From an uncultured Eubacteriales bacterium (GTDB lineage: Bacteria > Bacillota > Clostridia > Oscillospirales > UBA644): 64,000 nucleotides of DNA. The position numbers were made by a program, and so were the translations under genes. Below are positions 37,141 through 45,286 of the stretch, piece by piece; the stretch's first letter is position 1; each line of letters opens with the position of its first letter. The stretch spans positions 57,605 to 121,604 of the forward strand of contig CAKSBH010000006.1 of NCBI GenBank assembly GCA_934438175.1. The letters are read 5' to 3'. The notes below the pieces were generated by a model, which did not search any database, was not told where the DNA came from, and was given only the letters and a program-made list of their open reading frames with translations.

Positions 37141-38634
37141 TCGTGCCGGAAGGATTCCTGCGGCACGGAGGAGTCCGAAGGTTCCCAGAAGCGAAAGGGG
37201 AATCCCGAAAAAACAGAACAGAGATTCCTCTGCGGGCAAGAGAACACGGAACAAAATCAGAACGGCAAGCGAGGAGGTCAGCGAGGCGATTCCCGGCAGC
37301 AGAAGCATGCGCCACGGATGAATCCGGATGTTTGTTTTTTTCAGAAGGTGCCGCAAACTCAGCACGGCGTTGATGCTGTTTCCCGCCAGAAGCGTCAGCA
37401 GAAAGCCGGCGGTTCCGGTGCGCGGCAGAATCAGCCACACGGTCAGAACCCGAAGTACCGTTTCATACAAACTGAAGCGCACAACCGCAAACTGCTCATC
37501 CATTCCTTTGAGAATGCCGTCTACCACGCCGTCCAGATACATCATGGGAATCAGCGGTGCCAGAAGACGGAAGTAGATCCCGCTTCCGGCATCTCCGGCA
37601 ATCTGGAGGGATAAACTGCGGGAAAACACCGTAAAAATTGCCCACACCACAGCGGCAAAGGATGCCGTGATGCCGAGAATCTTTTCGCCGGAACGGTCAA
37701 TCGCCCGTTGTTGTCCGGAGGAGTAGGCGTCGGTGATTTCCGGAATCAGCACACGGGTAAACGAACCGATCATGACGGAGGGAAAGAACAGGGCGGGCAA
37801 TACCAGCCCCTTCAGCGTTCCCACCAGGGCAAGAGCGCCGGTTTCCGAGAAGCCGTAGCGCATCAGACCGACGGGAATGAGCAGGTTTTCCAGCGTTGTC
37901 AGTCCGGATCGCAGATACGAGCCGGCGGCGACCGGACCTCCGACCCGGACAAATTCCCGCAGAACCGGTCCGGATGTCTTTTTTTTCAGCAGGGTGTTCC
38001 GGTCTTTACAGTAAAGAAAAAACGAAAACAGCGTGCCCACCACTTCGCTCGCCGTTTTTGCCACGGCAAGCAGTACACATCCGCTTCCCGCACTCTGCGG
38101 CGGAAACCGTAAAAACAAAAAAACGATCAGAGCAATTTCAAACAGATCTTCGCCTGCCGCTGCCGCAGCCGCTTTGGATGCCTTGCGTTCTGCCAGAAAA
38201 AAACCGCCGAAGCAGGAGGTCAGCGACATAAACGGCAGAGCCGGGGCAAGAATGCGGAAGCAGAGAATGGTGCGCACATCCGATGAGACCGACCTTCCCG
38301 CGGCGGGGGCAAGCAGAAACATCAGCACGCCTGCCGCCATCCCCAGCAAGGCGCAGAATGCCAGAAGCCGGCGCATCCGGCTCGGAACCTCGTCCGCAGA
38401 GCCGTTGCGACTGACCGTTTCCGTGATGATGCGCGTGGTGGAAAGACTGATGCCGGAAACGGCAAACGTTGTGGCAAACAGATACACCGATCCGATCAGC
38501 GCATACAGCCCCACCCCCTCTTTTCCGATGCGGGCCGCAAGCCAGATCTGCAGAAGCATGTCGGCGGCACCCAGCGCAAGGTTGGTTGCGCCCAGCAGAA
38601 CCGTGTCTTTCAGCAACTTCTTTCCGGTGCTCAT
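37120..38634 (-). CDS. MATE/MVF-superfamily lipid or polysaccharide flippase (SpoVB-like)
   Basis: 504 residues from ATG at 38634 (GGGAGGGG upstream on the minus strand; an in-frame extension to 38733 has no start signal). About 14 hydrophobic helices in the arrangement of oligosaccharide flippases; segments such as GATNLALGAADMLLQIWLA at helix 1 and MYLDGVVDGILKGMDEQF in the second half resemble the SpoVB group, which moves lipid-linked cell-wall precursors during spore cortex formation. A vegetative polysaccharide exporter is the alternative. Confidence 0.82.
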   Translation of the reverse strand: MSTGKKLLKDTVLLGATNLALGAADMLLQIWLAARIGKEGVGLYALIGSVYLFATTFAVSGISLSTTRIITETVSRNGSADEVPSRMRRLLAFCALLGMAAGVLMFLLAPAAGRSVSSDVRTILCFRILAPALPFMSLTSCFGGFFLAERKASKAAAAAAGEDLFEIALIVFLFLRFPPQSAGSGCVLLAVAKTASEVVGTLFSFFLYCKDRNTLLKKKTSGPVLREFVRVGGPVAAGSYLRSGLTTLENLLIPVGLMRYGFSETGALALVGTLKGLVLPALFFPSVMIGSFTRVLIPEITDAYSSGQQRAIDRSGEKILGITASFAAVVWAIFTVFSRSLSLQIAGDAGSGIYFRLLAPLIPMMYLDGVVDGILKGMDEQFAVVRFSLYETVLRVLTVWLILPRTGTAGFLLTLLAGNSINAVLSLRHLLKKTNIRIHPWRMLLLPGIASLTSSLAVLILFRVLLPAEESLFCFFGIPLSLLGTFGLLRAAGILPARKKRHAS

Positions 38635-38689
38635 TGTCGTCCCCTCCCATGCCGGGAAATTTCCCGTTTTATGGTATGCGGACAGACGC

Positions 38690-38717
38690 AAAAAAATGAT
38701 ACCCCCGAAGGGGTATC
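38690..38717 (-). terminator. intrinsic terminator of the DUF368 gene
   Basis: Read on the minus strand: GATACCCC-TTCG-GGGGTATC (38717-38698) followed by ATTTTTTTG. Separates the popT-like gene from the flippase gene. Confidence 0.9.
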
Positions 38718-38745
38718 CGAGGGTATCCTGCAAGGAAACGGAAGA

Positions 38746-39606
38746 TCAGTCCTCGTTTTTGGAGCAGACAAACGAAACAAGTGTTCCGGCAATCATCACC
38801 AGAATGCCTGCCAGCAGCTCAAGGTTCCAGCCGACGGTCCGGAACGGGAAAACCGTCGGAATCGCACCGAGCATCATGCCGCTGATGGCGCAGTAGGTCG
38901 GTGCCGCCGCCTTGTCAAACAGCGTCTTTACCAGCTTCAGTCCGCCGAAAATACCGGTCAGAACACCGAATCCGAACGGGAGAAGCAGGAAGATGTTCTG
39001 CACGGAGAAATTCTGGAAATCCGTCAGCCCGTTGATGGCGGTGAGAACCGTGTTGTACACGCCCAGCGCAACCAGAACAAACGAACCGCTCACGCCGCCC
39101 GGCAGGATCATGGTAAATCCGCCCAGAGCGCCGGAACCGAACAGAATTATGCCGAGCAGCGGGGTCAGCGTTGTGTAGGCGGCAGTGCCCGTGCTCTCGC
39201 CGGTTCCCACAAACAGAAGTCCGATCAGAAGCCCGAGCATGGCAAGAAATGCCAGTGCGCAGACAACCTTGTTGTTCTTCGTTGTTTTCAGGTAGAAGGA
39301 CGTGCGCCGGAATACCAGGGGCAGACTGCCGAGAACCAGACCGAGAAATGCAAACTGCGTCGCCGTGGGATACGTGTCAAACAGCCATACAATCACTTTG
39401 CTGAACAGCAGAATGCCGGCGGCTACGCTCAGCAGAAGTTTGATGAGAAACGGAAGATTCTTTTTGAGATTTTTCAGATCCGTACAGGCGACAATGCGGT
39501 CGTACAGATTGAACGTGACCGCAAGCATTCCGCCGCTGACACCGGGGATGACGTTTGCTACGCCCATTCCGATGCCGCAAAGGATAATTTTCAGAGTTTC
39601 CAGCAT
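38746..39606 (-). CDS. popT: DUF368/PopT family polyprenyl-phosphate translocase
   Basis: 286 residues, about eight membrane helices. The DUF368 hallmark appears twice as inverted halves: GMGVANVIPGVSGGMLAV near the N-terminus and GGFTMILPGGVSGSFVL in the middle. DUF368 proteins were shown in 2022-2023 work to be one of two families that return undecaprenyl phosphate to the cytoplasmic face for reuse. The neighbouring flippase acts on the same carrier lipid, though a terminator separates the two. Confidence 0.9.
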   Translation of the reverse strand: MLETLKIILCGIGMGVANVIPGVSGGMLAVTFNLYDRIVACTDLKNLKKNLPFLIKLLLSVAAGILLFSKVIVWLFDTYPTATQFAFLGLVLGSLPLVFRRTSFYLKTTKNNKVVCALAFLAMLGLLIGLLFVGTGESTGTAAYTTLTPLLGIILFGSGALGGFTMILPGGVSGSFVLVALGVYNTVLTAINGLTDFQNFSVQNIFLLLPFGFGVLTGIFGGLKLVKTLFDKAAAPTYCAISGMMLGAIPTVFPFRTVGWNLELLAGILVMIAGTLVSFVCSKNED

Positions 39607-39633
39607 AAAAAACAGGATTCCTTTCTCTTTTTA

Positions 39634-39663
39634 TTGACAAAATGTGCCAGAATGTGATAAACT
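39634..39663 (+). promoter_or_regulatory. promoter of the 140-residue orphan gene
   Basis: TTGACA (39634-39639), 18-base spacer, TAAACT (39658-39663). Confidence 0.7.
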
Positions 39664-39696
39664 GGAAGAGAGCAAAAAAACAGAGGAGGGGCGCAT

Positions 39697-40119
39697 ATGA
39701 CAATCGGGGCTCTGGTGTGGGTCGATCCTGCCGTACTTTGCCGAAAGCTGACAACCGATCTGACTTCCATGGGGTATTCCGTCACGGCGGCCGATACGCC
39801 GGATGGGTTTGATCTGATTGCGGAAAAAGACCGTACCCCGATGGATTTTGTTCTCGGCCGTCAGCAGAAACTTTGCTTTTCGGTCCGTGAACGGGAAGAT
39901 CCGTCGGACGCAAAGATGCCGTATCGTGTGGAATGCGTTTCCCGGAAACAGGCGCGGGGGAACCGTATTTTCTGCCTGTTTTTCGGTGCCTTTATGCTTG
40001 GCATTCCCTGGATCTTCTGTCTGATCGCACGGAACAACGCCAACGAAGCCATGGAGGTCGGCGAGATTTCGGTCAAAAACGTGGTTCTCAAACAAAATGC
40101 CGCAGGCGCGGAAAACTGA
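39697..40119 (+). CDS. hypothetical protein with one C-terminal membrane helix
   Basis: 140 residues; not recognised. The first 100 residues are a soluble alpha/beta-looking domain (LVWVDPAVLCRKLTTDL, FDLIAEKDRTPMDFVLGRQ); one hydrophobic stretch (about 108-124, IFCLFFGAFMLGIPWIFCL) and a short tail follow. It is a true gene: it has a promoter at 39634, a GAGGAGGGG site and its own terminator, and forms a single-gene unit. Could be a tail-anchored membrane protein. Confidence 0.75.
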   Translation: MTIGALVWVDPAVLCRKLTTDLTSMGYSVTAADTPDGFDLIAEKDRTPMDFVLGRQQKLCFSVREREDPSDAKMPYRVECVSRKQARGNRIFCLFFGAFMLGIPWIFCLIARNNANEAMEVGEISVKNVVLKQNAAGAEN

Positions 40120-40127
40120 AACCTGAC

Positions 40128-40153
40128 AGACGGGCAATTGCCCGTCTTTTTTT
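40128..40153 (+). terminator. terminator of the 140-residue orphan gene
   Basis: Perfect palindrome AGACGGGCAATTGCCCGTCT (40128-40147), with T residues to 40153. Confidence 0.9.
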
Positions 40154-41681
40154 ACCAGTTGATGTTGTCTTCGTTCAGTTCCGGGTTGTGATAATACAGA
40201 TCTCCGGTGCTTCGTGCCAGAAGATCCATTCGTTCGTATTCGTTGGTTACCGTTTCGTTCGCCTTTTTGCGGGAAAGCCCGAACAGGGCGAGGCATCCGA
40301 ACGACACAAAAAGCCCCGGAAGCAGTTCCGGAAGCGGAAACAGATCCGTCACCAGCGCCCGGTACAGAACGGTAACCAGAAGCCCGCTTGCCGAGGACGT
40401 GACAACGGCAAGCGCCGAGATGTCCTTGCGATACAGCAGAAAAGTGACTGCCGGCAAAATCACCACCGTCAGGCAGGAGGCGGCAAACAGAAACAGATCG
40501 GCGGGATCTTTCTGTGACAGTGCGGCAACGATGCCGGCACAGAAGAGAAACACGGCTGCCTGAACGCGCAGGGAGCGGACGGTCAGCCGCTGCGGGTTCT
40601 TCAGAAAGATCGGTTCGATATTCCGCACCAGCTCCGAGAATGCCGTTCCCAGATGTACGGCGACTCCGCCCAGAAGTCCCAGGGTCAGGGCGGTGCAGAA
40701 GAAAGCGCGCAGAAACGGGATTTTCAGCAGTCCGGTCAGTTGCGCAAGCGAGGCAAAGCCGCCGTCGATCTGTCCGGAAACTGCAGAAAGATCGGCACAG
40801 ATCAGCAGCATCCCCACCGCGCCGACGGCAAACAGAAACAGCGTCGTTACGGCATGCTTTTTCAGTGAGCGGCGCTCTTTTACCCGCAGAAACTTCATCA
40901 GAACCGACGGCGTTCCCGTCAGGTAGAAACCGAGAGTCAGATACCGGAGAATTTCAAAAAATGCCGGCTGTGTCCCTTCGGTTCCGGATGACGGGGGAAG
41001 CAGCTGGAATGAATGGGAAAGCTGCTCCGAAAATCCGGGATCCGGTGTCCGGTCAATCAGCAGAAACGTTACAAACAAAACGGCGGAAAGCAAAAACAGA
41101 AGTCCCTGCAGAAAGCCGATGTTATAAACGGACAGCGCGCCTGCCGCCAGAAGATACAGCAGCAGGGAAAAGCCCGCCACGGCAATGCAGACCGTGTAGT
41201 CCCACGAAAGCAGCACCGACAGAATCCGGGCAACAAAAATCAGCGCGGCGACTCCGCATAAAAACGAGAATACCGTACAGACCGCTCCGAAATAGACACG
41301 GGGGATGCGGGTGGCCGGCTTGAGCCGCAGCGTCAGAAAATCCGTAACGGTTTCCGGTTTTCCGAGAATCTCGCCGTAGATGTACAGACGTTTGGCAAAA
41401 ACAAACCAGAGAACCACAAGTGCGCCGAGAAGTGAAACGGCAAGAAGCATCGCGTATACCGATCCGTTTGCCGACGAAAGCGCCACGGCGGGAAGAATGG
41501 CGGTCAGCCAGAATCCCACATCGGTTCCCAGCGAGGAGACGGGCAGGATATACGGAGCCGGGTCTCTCGGCCCGGACAGAAAATCCGATACGGACATCCT
41601 CCGCCCTGTGCGCGTCAGCGCGTAAAGGAGCAGGAGTGCCAGATACAGAATAAAAAAGACCGTGGTCAGAACGGAATCCAT
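40152..41681 (-). CDS. sodium:solute symporter family protein (PutP-like)
   Basis: 509 residues, about 12-13 hydrophobic helices. The start (helix 1, then MSVSDFLSGPRDPAPYILPV and SSLGTDVGFWLTAILPAVA) matches the SSS pattern in which TM1 is followed by the disrupted substrate helix. GX2GG-type motifs of PutP are weakly kept, so it is a divergent member. Imports an organic solute with Na+; substrate not predictable. GGGAGGGAAGAG lies upstream on the minus strand. Confidence 0.85.
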   Translation of the reverse strand: MDSVLTTVFFILYLALLLLYALTRTGRRMSVSDFLSGPRDPAPYILPVSSLGTDVGFWLTAILPAVALSSANGSVYAMLLAVSLLGALVVLWFVFAKRLYIYGEILGKPETVTDFLTLRLKPATRIPRVYFGAVCTVFSFLCGVAALIFVARILSVLLSWDYTVCIAVAGFSLLLYLLAAGALSVYNIGFLQGLLFLLSAVLFVTFLLIDRTPDPGFSEQLSHSFQLLPPSSGTEGTQPAFFEILRYLTLGFYLTGTPSVLMKFLRVKERRSLKKHAVTTLFLFAVGAVGMLLICADLSAVSGQIDGGFASLAQLTGLLKIPFLRAFFCTALTLGLLGGVAVHLGTAFSELVRNIEPIFLKNPQRLTVRSLRVQAAVFLFCAGIVAALSQKDPADLFLFAASCLTVVILPAVTFLLYRKDISALAVVTSSASGLLVTVLYRALVTDLFPLPELLPGLFVSFGCLALFGLSRKKANETVTNEYERMDLLARSTGDLYYHNPELNEDNINW

Positions 41682-41729
41682 GGTACTCTTCCCTCCCTGT
41701 ATATTACAAGTTATTTTTATATATTCATA

Positions 41730-41758
41730 AGAATACCCTGTTTTTGCCGAAAAGTCAA
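41730..41758 (-). promoter_or_regulatory. sigma-A promoter of the symporter gene
   Basis: On the minus strand TTGACT (41758-41753), 17-base spacer, TATTCT (41735-41730). The -35 and following bases, TTGACTTTTCGG, recur at the lipoprotein promoter at 53976. Confidence 0.8.
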
Positions 41759-41808
41759 GCCCCCGGAATTCGGACGGTATGTCTTGTCACAGAAAAGACA
41801 CAATTTCA

Positions 41809-41817
41809 TGGTACGAT
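41809..41817 (+). promoter_or_regulatory. extended -10 promoter of folT
   Basis: TGG-TACGAT (41809-41817) forms an extended -10 element with no good -35. Transcription would begin a few bases before the riboswitch P1 stem. Confidence 0.5.
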
Positions 41818-41827
41818 AACGGAATCG

Positions 41828-41941
41828 GTAACAGAGTAGTCGTTATGCGTGCCCGAACGGGCGCAGTGCCGCAGTGATGGGAAGTTGCCTGCGGACGAAA
41901 GACCGGAAGGTCTGCGGTATAACGTGCGCGTCCGCTGTTAC
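41828..41941 (+). promoter_or_regulatory. tetrahydrofolate (THF) riboswitch
   Basis: Closed by P1 GTAACAG (41828-41834) / CTGTTAC (41935-41941). The conserved THF-aptamer blocks are present in order: AGAGTAGTCGTTATGCGT, the internal GATGGGAAGTTGCC, ACGAAAGACCGGAAGGTC, GCGGTATAAC and the final TCCGCT. Compared with the well-studied Clostridial examples it has an additional short GCCCGAACGGGC hairpin arm near the 5' side. It binds reduced folates and lies upstream of a folate-type ECF transporter gene. Confidence 0.9.
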
Positions 41942-41972
41942 GGCTGTCTGATATGACAGAAAGAAGAGGACG

Positions 41973-42001
41973 CTCTGAATTTCGTGTTCAGAGATTTTTT
42001 T
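41973..42001 (+). terminator. riboswitch expression-platform terminator
   Basis: CTCTGAA (41973-41979) / TTCAGAG (41987-41993) followed by ATTTTTTT to 42001, between the aptamer and the folT ribosome-binding site (AAAGGAG). A short but clean intrinsic terminator, consistent with ligand-dependent premature termination. I could not trace an unambiguous antiterminator. Confidence 0.75.
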
Positions 42002-42022
42002 ATCTCTGAGAAAGGAGCGCTC

Positions 42023-42553
42023 ATGCAAAAACAAAATCGAAAGACGCTTTGGCGCCTGTGCGCCTGCGCGGTGCTGATTGCCCTGTTTGTGGTGCTGGAT
42101 CTGTTTTCCCTGAAAATCGGCAACGACATCAAGATCACCTTCGGAGGGCTGCCCATCCTGATCGCCGGCATCCTGTTCGGACCGCTTCCCGGGGCGGTCG
42201 TCGGGCTTTGCGGCAGTTTTCTCGGCCAGCTTATGTCGTACGGGCTTTCCGCAACCACCGTTCTGTGGATTCTCCCCGCAGGAATCCGCGGTCTGCTTGC
42301 CGGATTGCTGTACCGGGCATTCGGGCAAAAGGATACGCCGTGGATCCTCGGTGCGCAGGTGATTCTGTCCTCGCTCTGTGTCACGGCGCTGAATACGCTG
42401 GCACAGTATCTGGATGCCTGCATGGTCGGTTATCCGTTTGCGGCAACATTGCCCACGCTTGCCTTCCGTGTGGCGTCCTCCGTTATCACATCCGTCTTCT
42501 ATGTGGTGCTGATCTACCCGATCCTTCGCATCCTCCGGAAGCGGAATCTGTAG
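42023..42553 (+). CDS. folT: ECF transporter S component, folate type
   Basis: 176 residues from ATG 42023, about six hydrophobic helices. After helix 1 comes the S-component signature IKITFGGLPILIAGILFGPLPGAVVG. The THF riboswitch directly upstream makes folate the likely ligand; thyA and folA 1-2 kb downstream fit. It binds folate in the membrane and hands it to a shared ECF energy module (EcfA/A'/T) encoded elsewhere. Confidence 0.9.
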   Translation: MQKQNRKTLWRLCACAVLIALFVVLDLFSLKIGNDIKITFGGLPILIAGILFGPLPGAVVGLCGSFLGQLMSYGLSATTVLWILPAGIRGLLAGLLYRAFGQKDTPWILGAQVILSSLCVTALNTLAQYLDACMVGYPFAATLPTLAFRVASSVITSVFYVVLIYPILRILRKRNL

Positions 42554-42560
42554 AAAAATT

Positions 42561-42593
42561 CATCCGCCTGTCTTCCCACAGGCGGATGTTTTT
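42561..42593. terminator. bidirectional terminator between folT and the alarmone synthetase
   Basis: Eleven-bp stem CATCCGCCTGT (42561-42571) / ACAGGCGGATG (42578-42588), T tract on the plus side and AATTTTT when read on the minus side. Confidence 0.9.
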
Positions 42594-43248
42594 ATATCTG
42601 TTTGTAAAGATCCTGCATTTTCTCGTCCAGACGGGAAATTTCTTCGGCGCATTCCCGCAGCTGCAGGCGGAACTTTTCCGGAATCATTGAGTTGTTTTTG
42701 TAGAGAATCTGGTGTTCCAGACTTGCCCAGAAGTCCATTGCCACAGTGCGGATCTGAACCTCTACCGGAACGCTTACCGCCCGGTCGGAGCGATAGACCG
42801 GCACATCGAGGATGAGGTGCAGACTTCGGTAGCCGCTTTCCTTCGGTGCCTGAATGTAATCGCTCTTGCGCACCAGCCGCACGTCCTCCTGCGCCAGAAG
42901 CAGGTCGGAAACGGTGTAGATATCCTCGGTATAAAAGCAGACCACACGGACCCCGGCAATATCGCTGATTTCTTCCCGCGCCACGTCCAGATCCAGTGCG
43001 AGATTCCTGCGGCGCAGCTTGGAAAAAAGACTCTGCGGCGTCTTCAGCCGGCTTTCGATGTGGTGGATGGGATTGTGGTTGTGCGCGGTGTGGAATTCAT
43101 CGTCCAGAATTTCCAGTTTGGTGACGATGTGCTTGATGGCAGAGTTGTAAAGATGCGACATCTTGTAGTACGAGTCAATCAGTGCCAGAATGCGGTCGGT
43201 GTCGGTCTGATGAAGAATTTCCTTGAAATCCTTTTCGTCCTGTGTCAT
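42592..43248 (-). CDS. small alarmone synthetase, (p)ppGpp synthetase domain only
   Basis: 218 residues from ATG 43248 (GGAGGTG upstream on the minus strand). Only the RelA/SpoT synthetase domain is present: ISDIAGVRVVCFYTEDIY, YIQAPKESGYRSLHLILDVP and EVQIRTVAMDFWASLEHQI. No HD hydrolase, TGS or ACT domains, so it belongs to the stand-alone SAS group (YjbM/YwaC-like). Transfers pyrophosphate from ATP to GTP or GDP; usually transcriptionally regulated. Confidence 0.93.
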   Translation of the reverse strand: MTQDEKDFKEILHQTDTDRILALIDSYYKMSHLYNSAIKHIVTKLEILDDEFHTAHNHNPIHHIESRLKTPQSLFSKLRRRNLALDLDVAREEISDIAGVRVVCFYTEDIYTVSDLLLAQEDVRLVRKSDYIQAPKESGYRSLHLILDVPVYRSDRAVSVPVEVQIRTVAMDFWASLEHQILYKNNSMIPEKFRLQLRECAEEISRLDEKMQDLYKQI

Positions 43249-43279
43249 AATACACCTCCGTCCATGTCTCTTCAGTTTT

Positions 43280-43308
43280 ATTATACCGTCTGTCCGCGCA
43301 AAAGTCAA
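43280..43308 (-). promoter_or_regulatory. sigma-A promoter of the alarmone synthetase
   Basis: Minus strand TTGACT (43308-43303), 17-base spacer, perfect TATAAT (43285-43280). Confidence 0.9.
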
Positions 43309-43368
43309 GCAATGCGAAAAGTTTCCGTCCTTCCGTCGATAAATTCCCAAAGAAATTTTTCATTCCCC

Positions 43369-43397
43369 TTGCCCTTTGTCCGGTTTTATGGTACAAT
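43369..43397 (+). promoter_or_regulatory. sigma-A promoter of the orphan-thyA-folA operon
   Basis: TTGCCC (43369-43374), 17-base spacer, TACAAT (43392-43397). Confidence 0.8.
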
Positions 43398-43429
43398 AAA
43401 AAAAATAAGATTTTTGCGGAGAAAAAACC

Positions 43430-43792
43430 ATGAGACATTTTCGTACCCGGGCGTATCCGATCACGGAGTTCGGCTCGTACAACACACACGTCCGCATCCG
43501 GATTTTTTTCAACGTTCTGCCGGATGTTCCCTGCGTTGCTTCCTGCCGCAAGGCGGCGGAGATCTGGAAAAACGACTGCGCAGAGGGAAAATATGACGGA
43601 AAGAAATATCCGAATTTTCACTTCACCACCTATTTCATTCCGGCCCGGAAGGTCTTTCAGGTCGATTTCGATTTTCTTGCCGTAGGCGACCGTGCCATTG
43701 ACGGATTGCTGGAAACGCTGGACGAGCATCTGTTTTACCACGGCGGCGATTGCCGGATTCAGCGGGTTGTCGTCTGCTACGGTCTTGTCTGA
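43430..43792 (+). CDS. hypothetical protein, first gene of the thyA-folA operon
   Basis: 120 residues; family not recognised. Mixed alpha/beta, no signal peptide or membrane helix, rich in aromatic residues (YPNFHFTTYFIPARKVFQVDFDFLAV), three or four cysteines without a metal-site pattern. CGGAG lies 8 bases before ATG 43430, the promoter is at 43369, and thyA starts 12 bases after its stop, so it is co-expressed with thymidylate synthase and DHFR. A role in folate or dTMP metabolism is suggested only by position. Confidence 0.8.
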   Translation: MRHFRTRAYPITEFGSYNTHVRIRIFFNVLPDVPCVASCRKAAEIWKNDCAEGKYDGKKYPNFHFTTYFIPARKVFQVDFDFLAVGDRAIDGLLETLDEHLFYHGGDCRIQRVVVCYGLV

Positions 43793-43804
43793 GGAGGGAG
43801 TGCC

Positions 43805-44635
43805 ATGAGTTCTGCCGATACCGCCTTTATCCGCACCTGTCGGGATATTCTGGAAAACGGAACCTGGGTGCGGGGCGAGAGCGTCCGCCCGCACTGGGAC
43901 GACGGAGAAGCGGCGTATACCATCAAGAAATTCGGGGTCGTCAACCGTTACGACCTTTCCGAGGAGTTCCCTCTTCTGACCCTGCGCCCCATTTCACTGG
44001 AAAAAGCCGTGGATGAGATTCTTTGGATCTGGCAGAAAAAATCCAACAATGTCCACGACCTCGGCAGCCATATCTGGGACAGTTGGGCGGATGAAACCGG
44101 ATCCATCGGGAAGGCGTACGGGTATCAGATGGGTGTGAAGCATCATTACAAAGAGGGCGATTTCGATATGGTCGACCGCGTTCTGTACGATCTGAAGCAT
44201 AACCCGTGCAGCCGCCGCATTATGACCAATCTTTATACGTTTGCCGATCTTCACGAAATGGCGCTGTACCCCTGTGCTTACAGCATGACGTTCAATGTGG
44301 TGGAAGACCGTCTTTGCGCCGTTCTGAACCAGCGTTCGCAGGATATGCTTGCCGCCAACGCCTGGAACGTTGCGCAGTATGCCGCTTTGGTGATGATGTT
44401 TGCGCAGGTGTCCGGTCTGAAGCCGGGCGAGCTGGTTCATGTGATTGCCGACGCGCACATTTACGACCGCCACATCCCCATTGTTCGGAATCTGATTGAA
44501 CGGGAAAGTTATCCGGCACCCCGTGTGACGCTGGATCCCGCGGTCACGGATTTTTATCGGTTCACGCCGCAGAGTTTTACGGTGGAGAATTACCGGCACG
44601 GAGAAGCCATCGGACGCTTTCCCGTAGCCGTCTGA
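43805..44635 (+). CDS. thyA: thymidylate synthase
   Basis: 276 residues. Catalytic Cys157 lies in LYPCAYSMTF (the usual PCH reads PCA here, as in some other ThyA proteins), the dUMP-binding QRSQDM and DAHIYDRHI segments are present, and the C-terminus is FPVAV. Converts dUMP and 5,10-methylene-THF to dTMP and dihydrofolate. AGGAGGGA precedes the ATG. Followed 14 bases later by folA, which regenerates THF. Confidence 0.93.
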   Translation: MSSADTAFIRTCRDILENGTWVRGESVRPHWDDGEAAYTIKKFGVVNRYDLSEEFPLLTLRPISLEKAVDEILWIWQKKSNNVHDLGSHIWDSWADETGSIGKAYGYQMGVKHHYKEGDFDMVDRVLYDLKHNPCSRRIMTNLYTFADLHEMALYPCAYSMTFNVVEDRLCAVLNQRSQDMLAANAWNVAQYAALVMMFAQVSGLKPGELVHVIADAHIYDRHIPIVRNLIERESYPAPRVTLDPAVTDFYRFTPQSFTVENYRHGEAIGRFPVAV

Positions 44636-44649
44636 GAAAAGAGGAAGCT

Positions 44650-45159
44650 ATGAAACTGATTGTTGCGGTGGATCGGGAATGGGGCATCGGATACCGGGGC
44701 GAGCTGCTGGCGCGTGTCCGTGCGGATCTCCTTCATTTCCAACGGCTGACGACCGGAAAAATCGTCGTTCTCGGTTCCAATACGCTTTCCACCTTCCCCG
44801 GCGGCCGAGTGCTGAAGAACCGGACCAACCTGGTTCTGAACCCGGATGTGAAGTATCAGCCCGAAGGCGCCGTGGTTGTTCACAATCTGGACGAATTGTT
44901 TGAAACCCTGCGCGCCTACCCCTCGGACGACGTGTTTGTCATCGGCGGCGCCAGCGTATACCGTCAGCTGCTTCCGTATTGCGATACGGCTTATGTCACC
45001 CGGTTTGACCGTTCGTTTGAGAAGGACGCCTGTTTCCCGGATCTGGATGCCGACGGAAGCTGGGTGCTGACCGAGGTGGGAGATACGCAATACAGCGATC
45101 CCGCGACCGATACGGTTCCGGATCTTCCGTTCCGGTTTACGGTATATCGGAGAAAATAA
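44650..45159 (+). CDS. folA: dihydrofolate reductase
   Basis: 169 residues: LIVAVDREWGIGYRGELLARV at the start, GKIVVLGSNTLSTFPGGRVL in the NADPH-binding region, and VFVIGGASVYRQLLPYCD. The usual Met-Gly-R.T motif reads LGSNTLSTF, a diverged form. Reduces the dihydrofolate made by ThyA. Last gene of the operon. Confidence 0.93.
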   Translation: MKLIVAVDREWGIGYRGELLARVRADLLHFQRLTTGKIVVLGSNTLSTFPGGRVLKNRTNLVLNPDVKYQPEGAVVVHNLDELFETLRAYPSDDVFVIGGASVYRQLLPYCDTAYVTRFDRSFEKDACFPDLDADGSWVLTEVGDTQYSDPATDTVPDLPFRFTVYRRK

Positions 45160-45170
45160 CCGCATTCCGG

Positions 45171-45201
45171 TGCCCGCAGATTTTTCTGCGGGCATTTTTT
45201 T
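45171..45201 (+). terminator. terminator of the thyA-folA operon
   Basis: Ten-bp stem TGCCCGCAGA (45171-45180) / TCTGCGGGCA (45185-45194), then seven T residues. Confidence 0.93.
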
Positions 45202-45211
45202 ATGCAGACGC

Positions 45212-45240
45212 TTGATTATTGGCGGTTGATATGATATAAT
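45212..45240 (+). promoter_or_regulatory. sigma-A promoter of the membrane-protein/flavoprotein pair
   Basis: TTGATT (45212-45217), 17-base spacer, perfect TATAAT (45235-45240). Confidence 0.88.
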
Positions 45241-45286
45241 GATAACATATAAAATGCGGTCTTATTGCCGGAAAACCGAGGACACC

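Noticed and set aside
45239..45286. Longer start at ATG 45239 for the membrane-anchored orphan
   Set aside because: The codon overlaps the -10 box of the promoter that drives the gene, so it would not be in the transcript.
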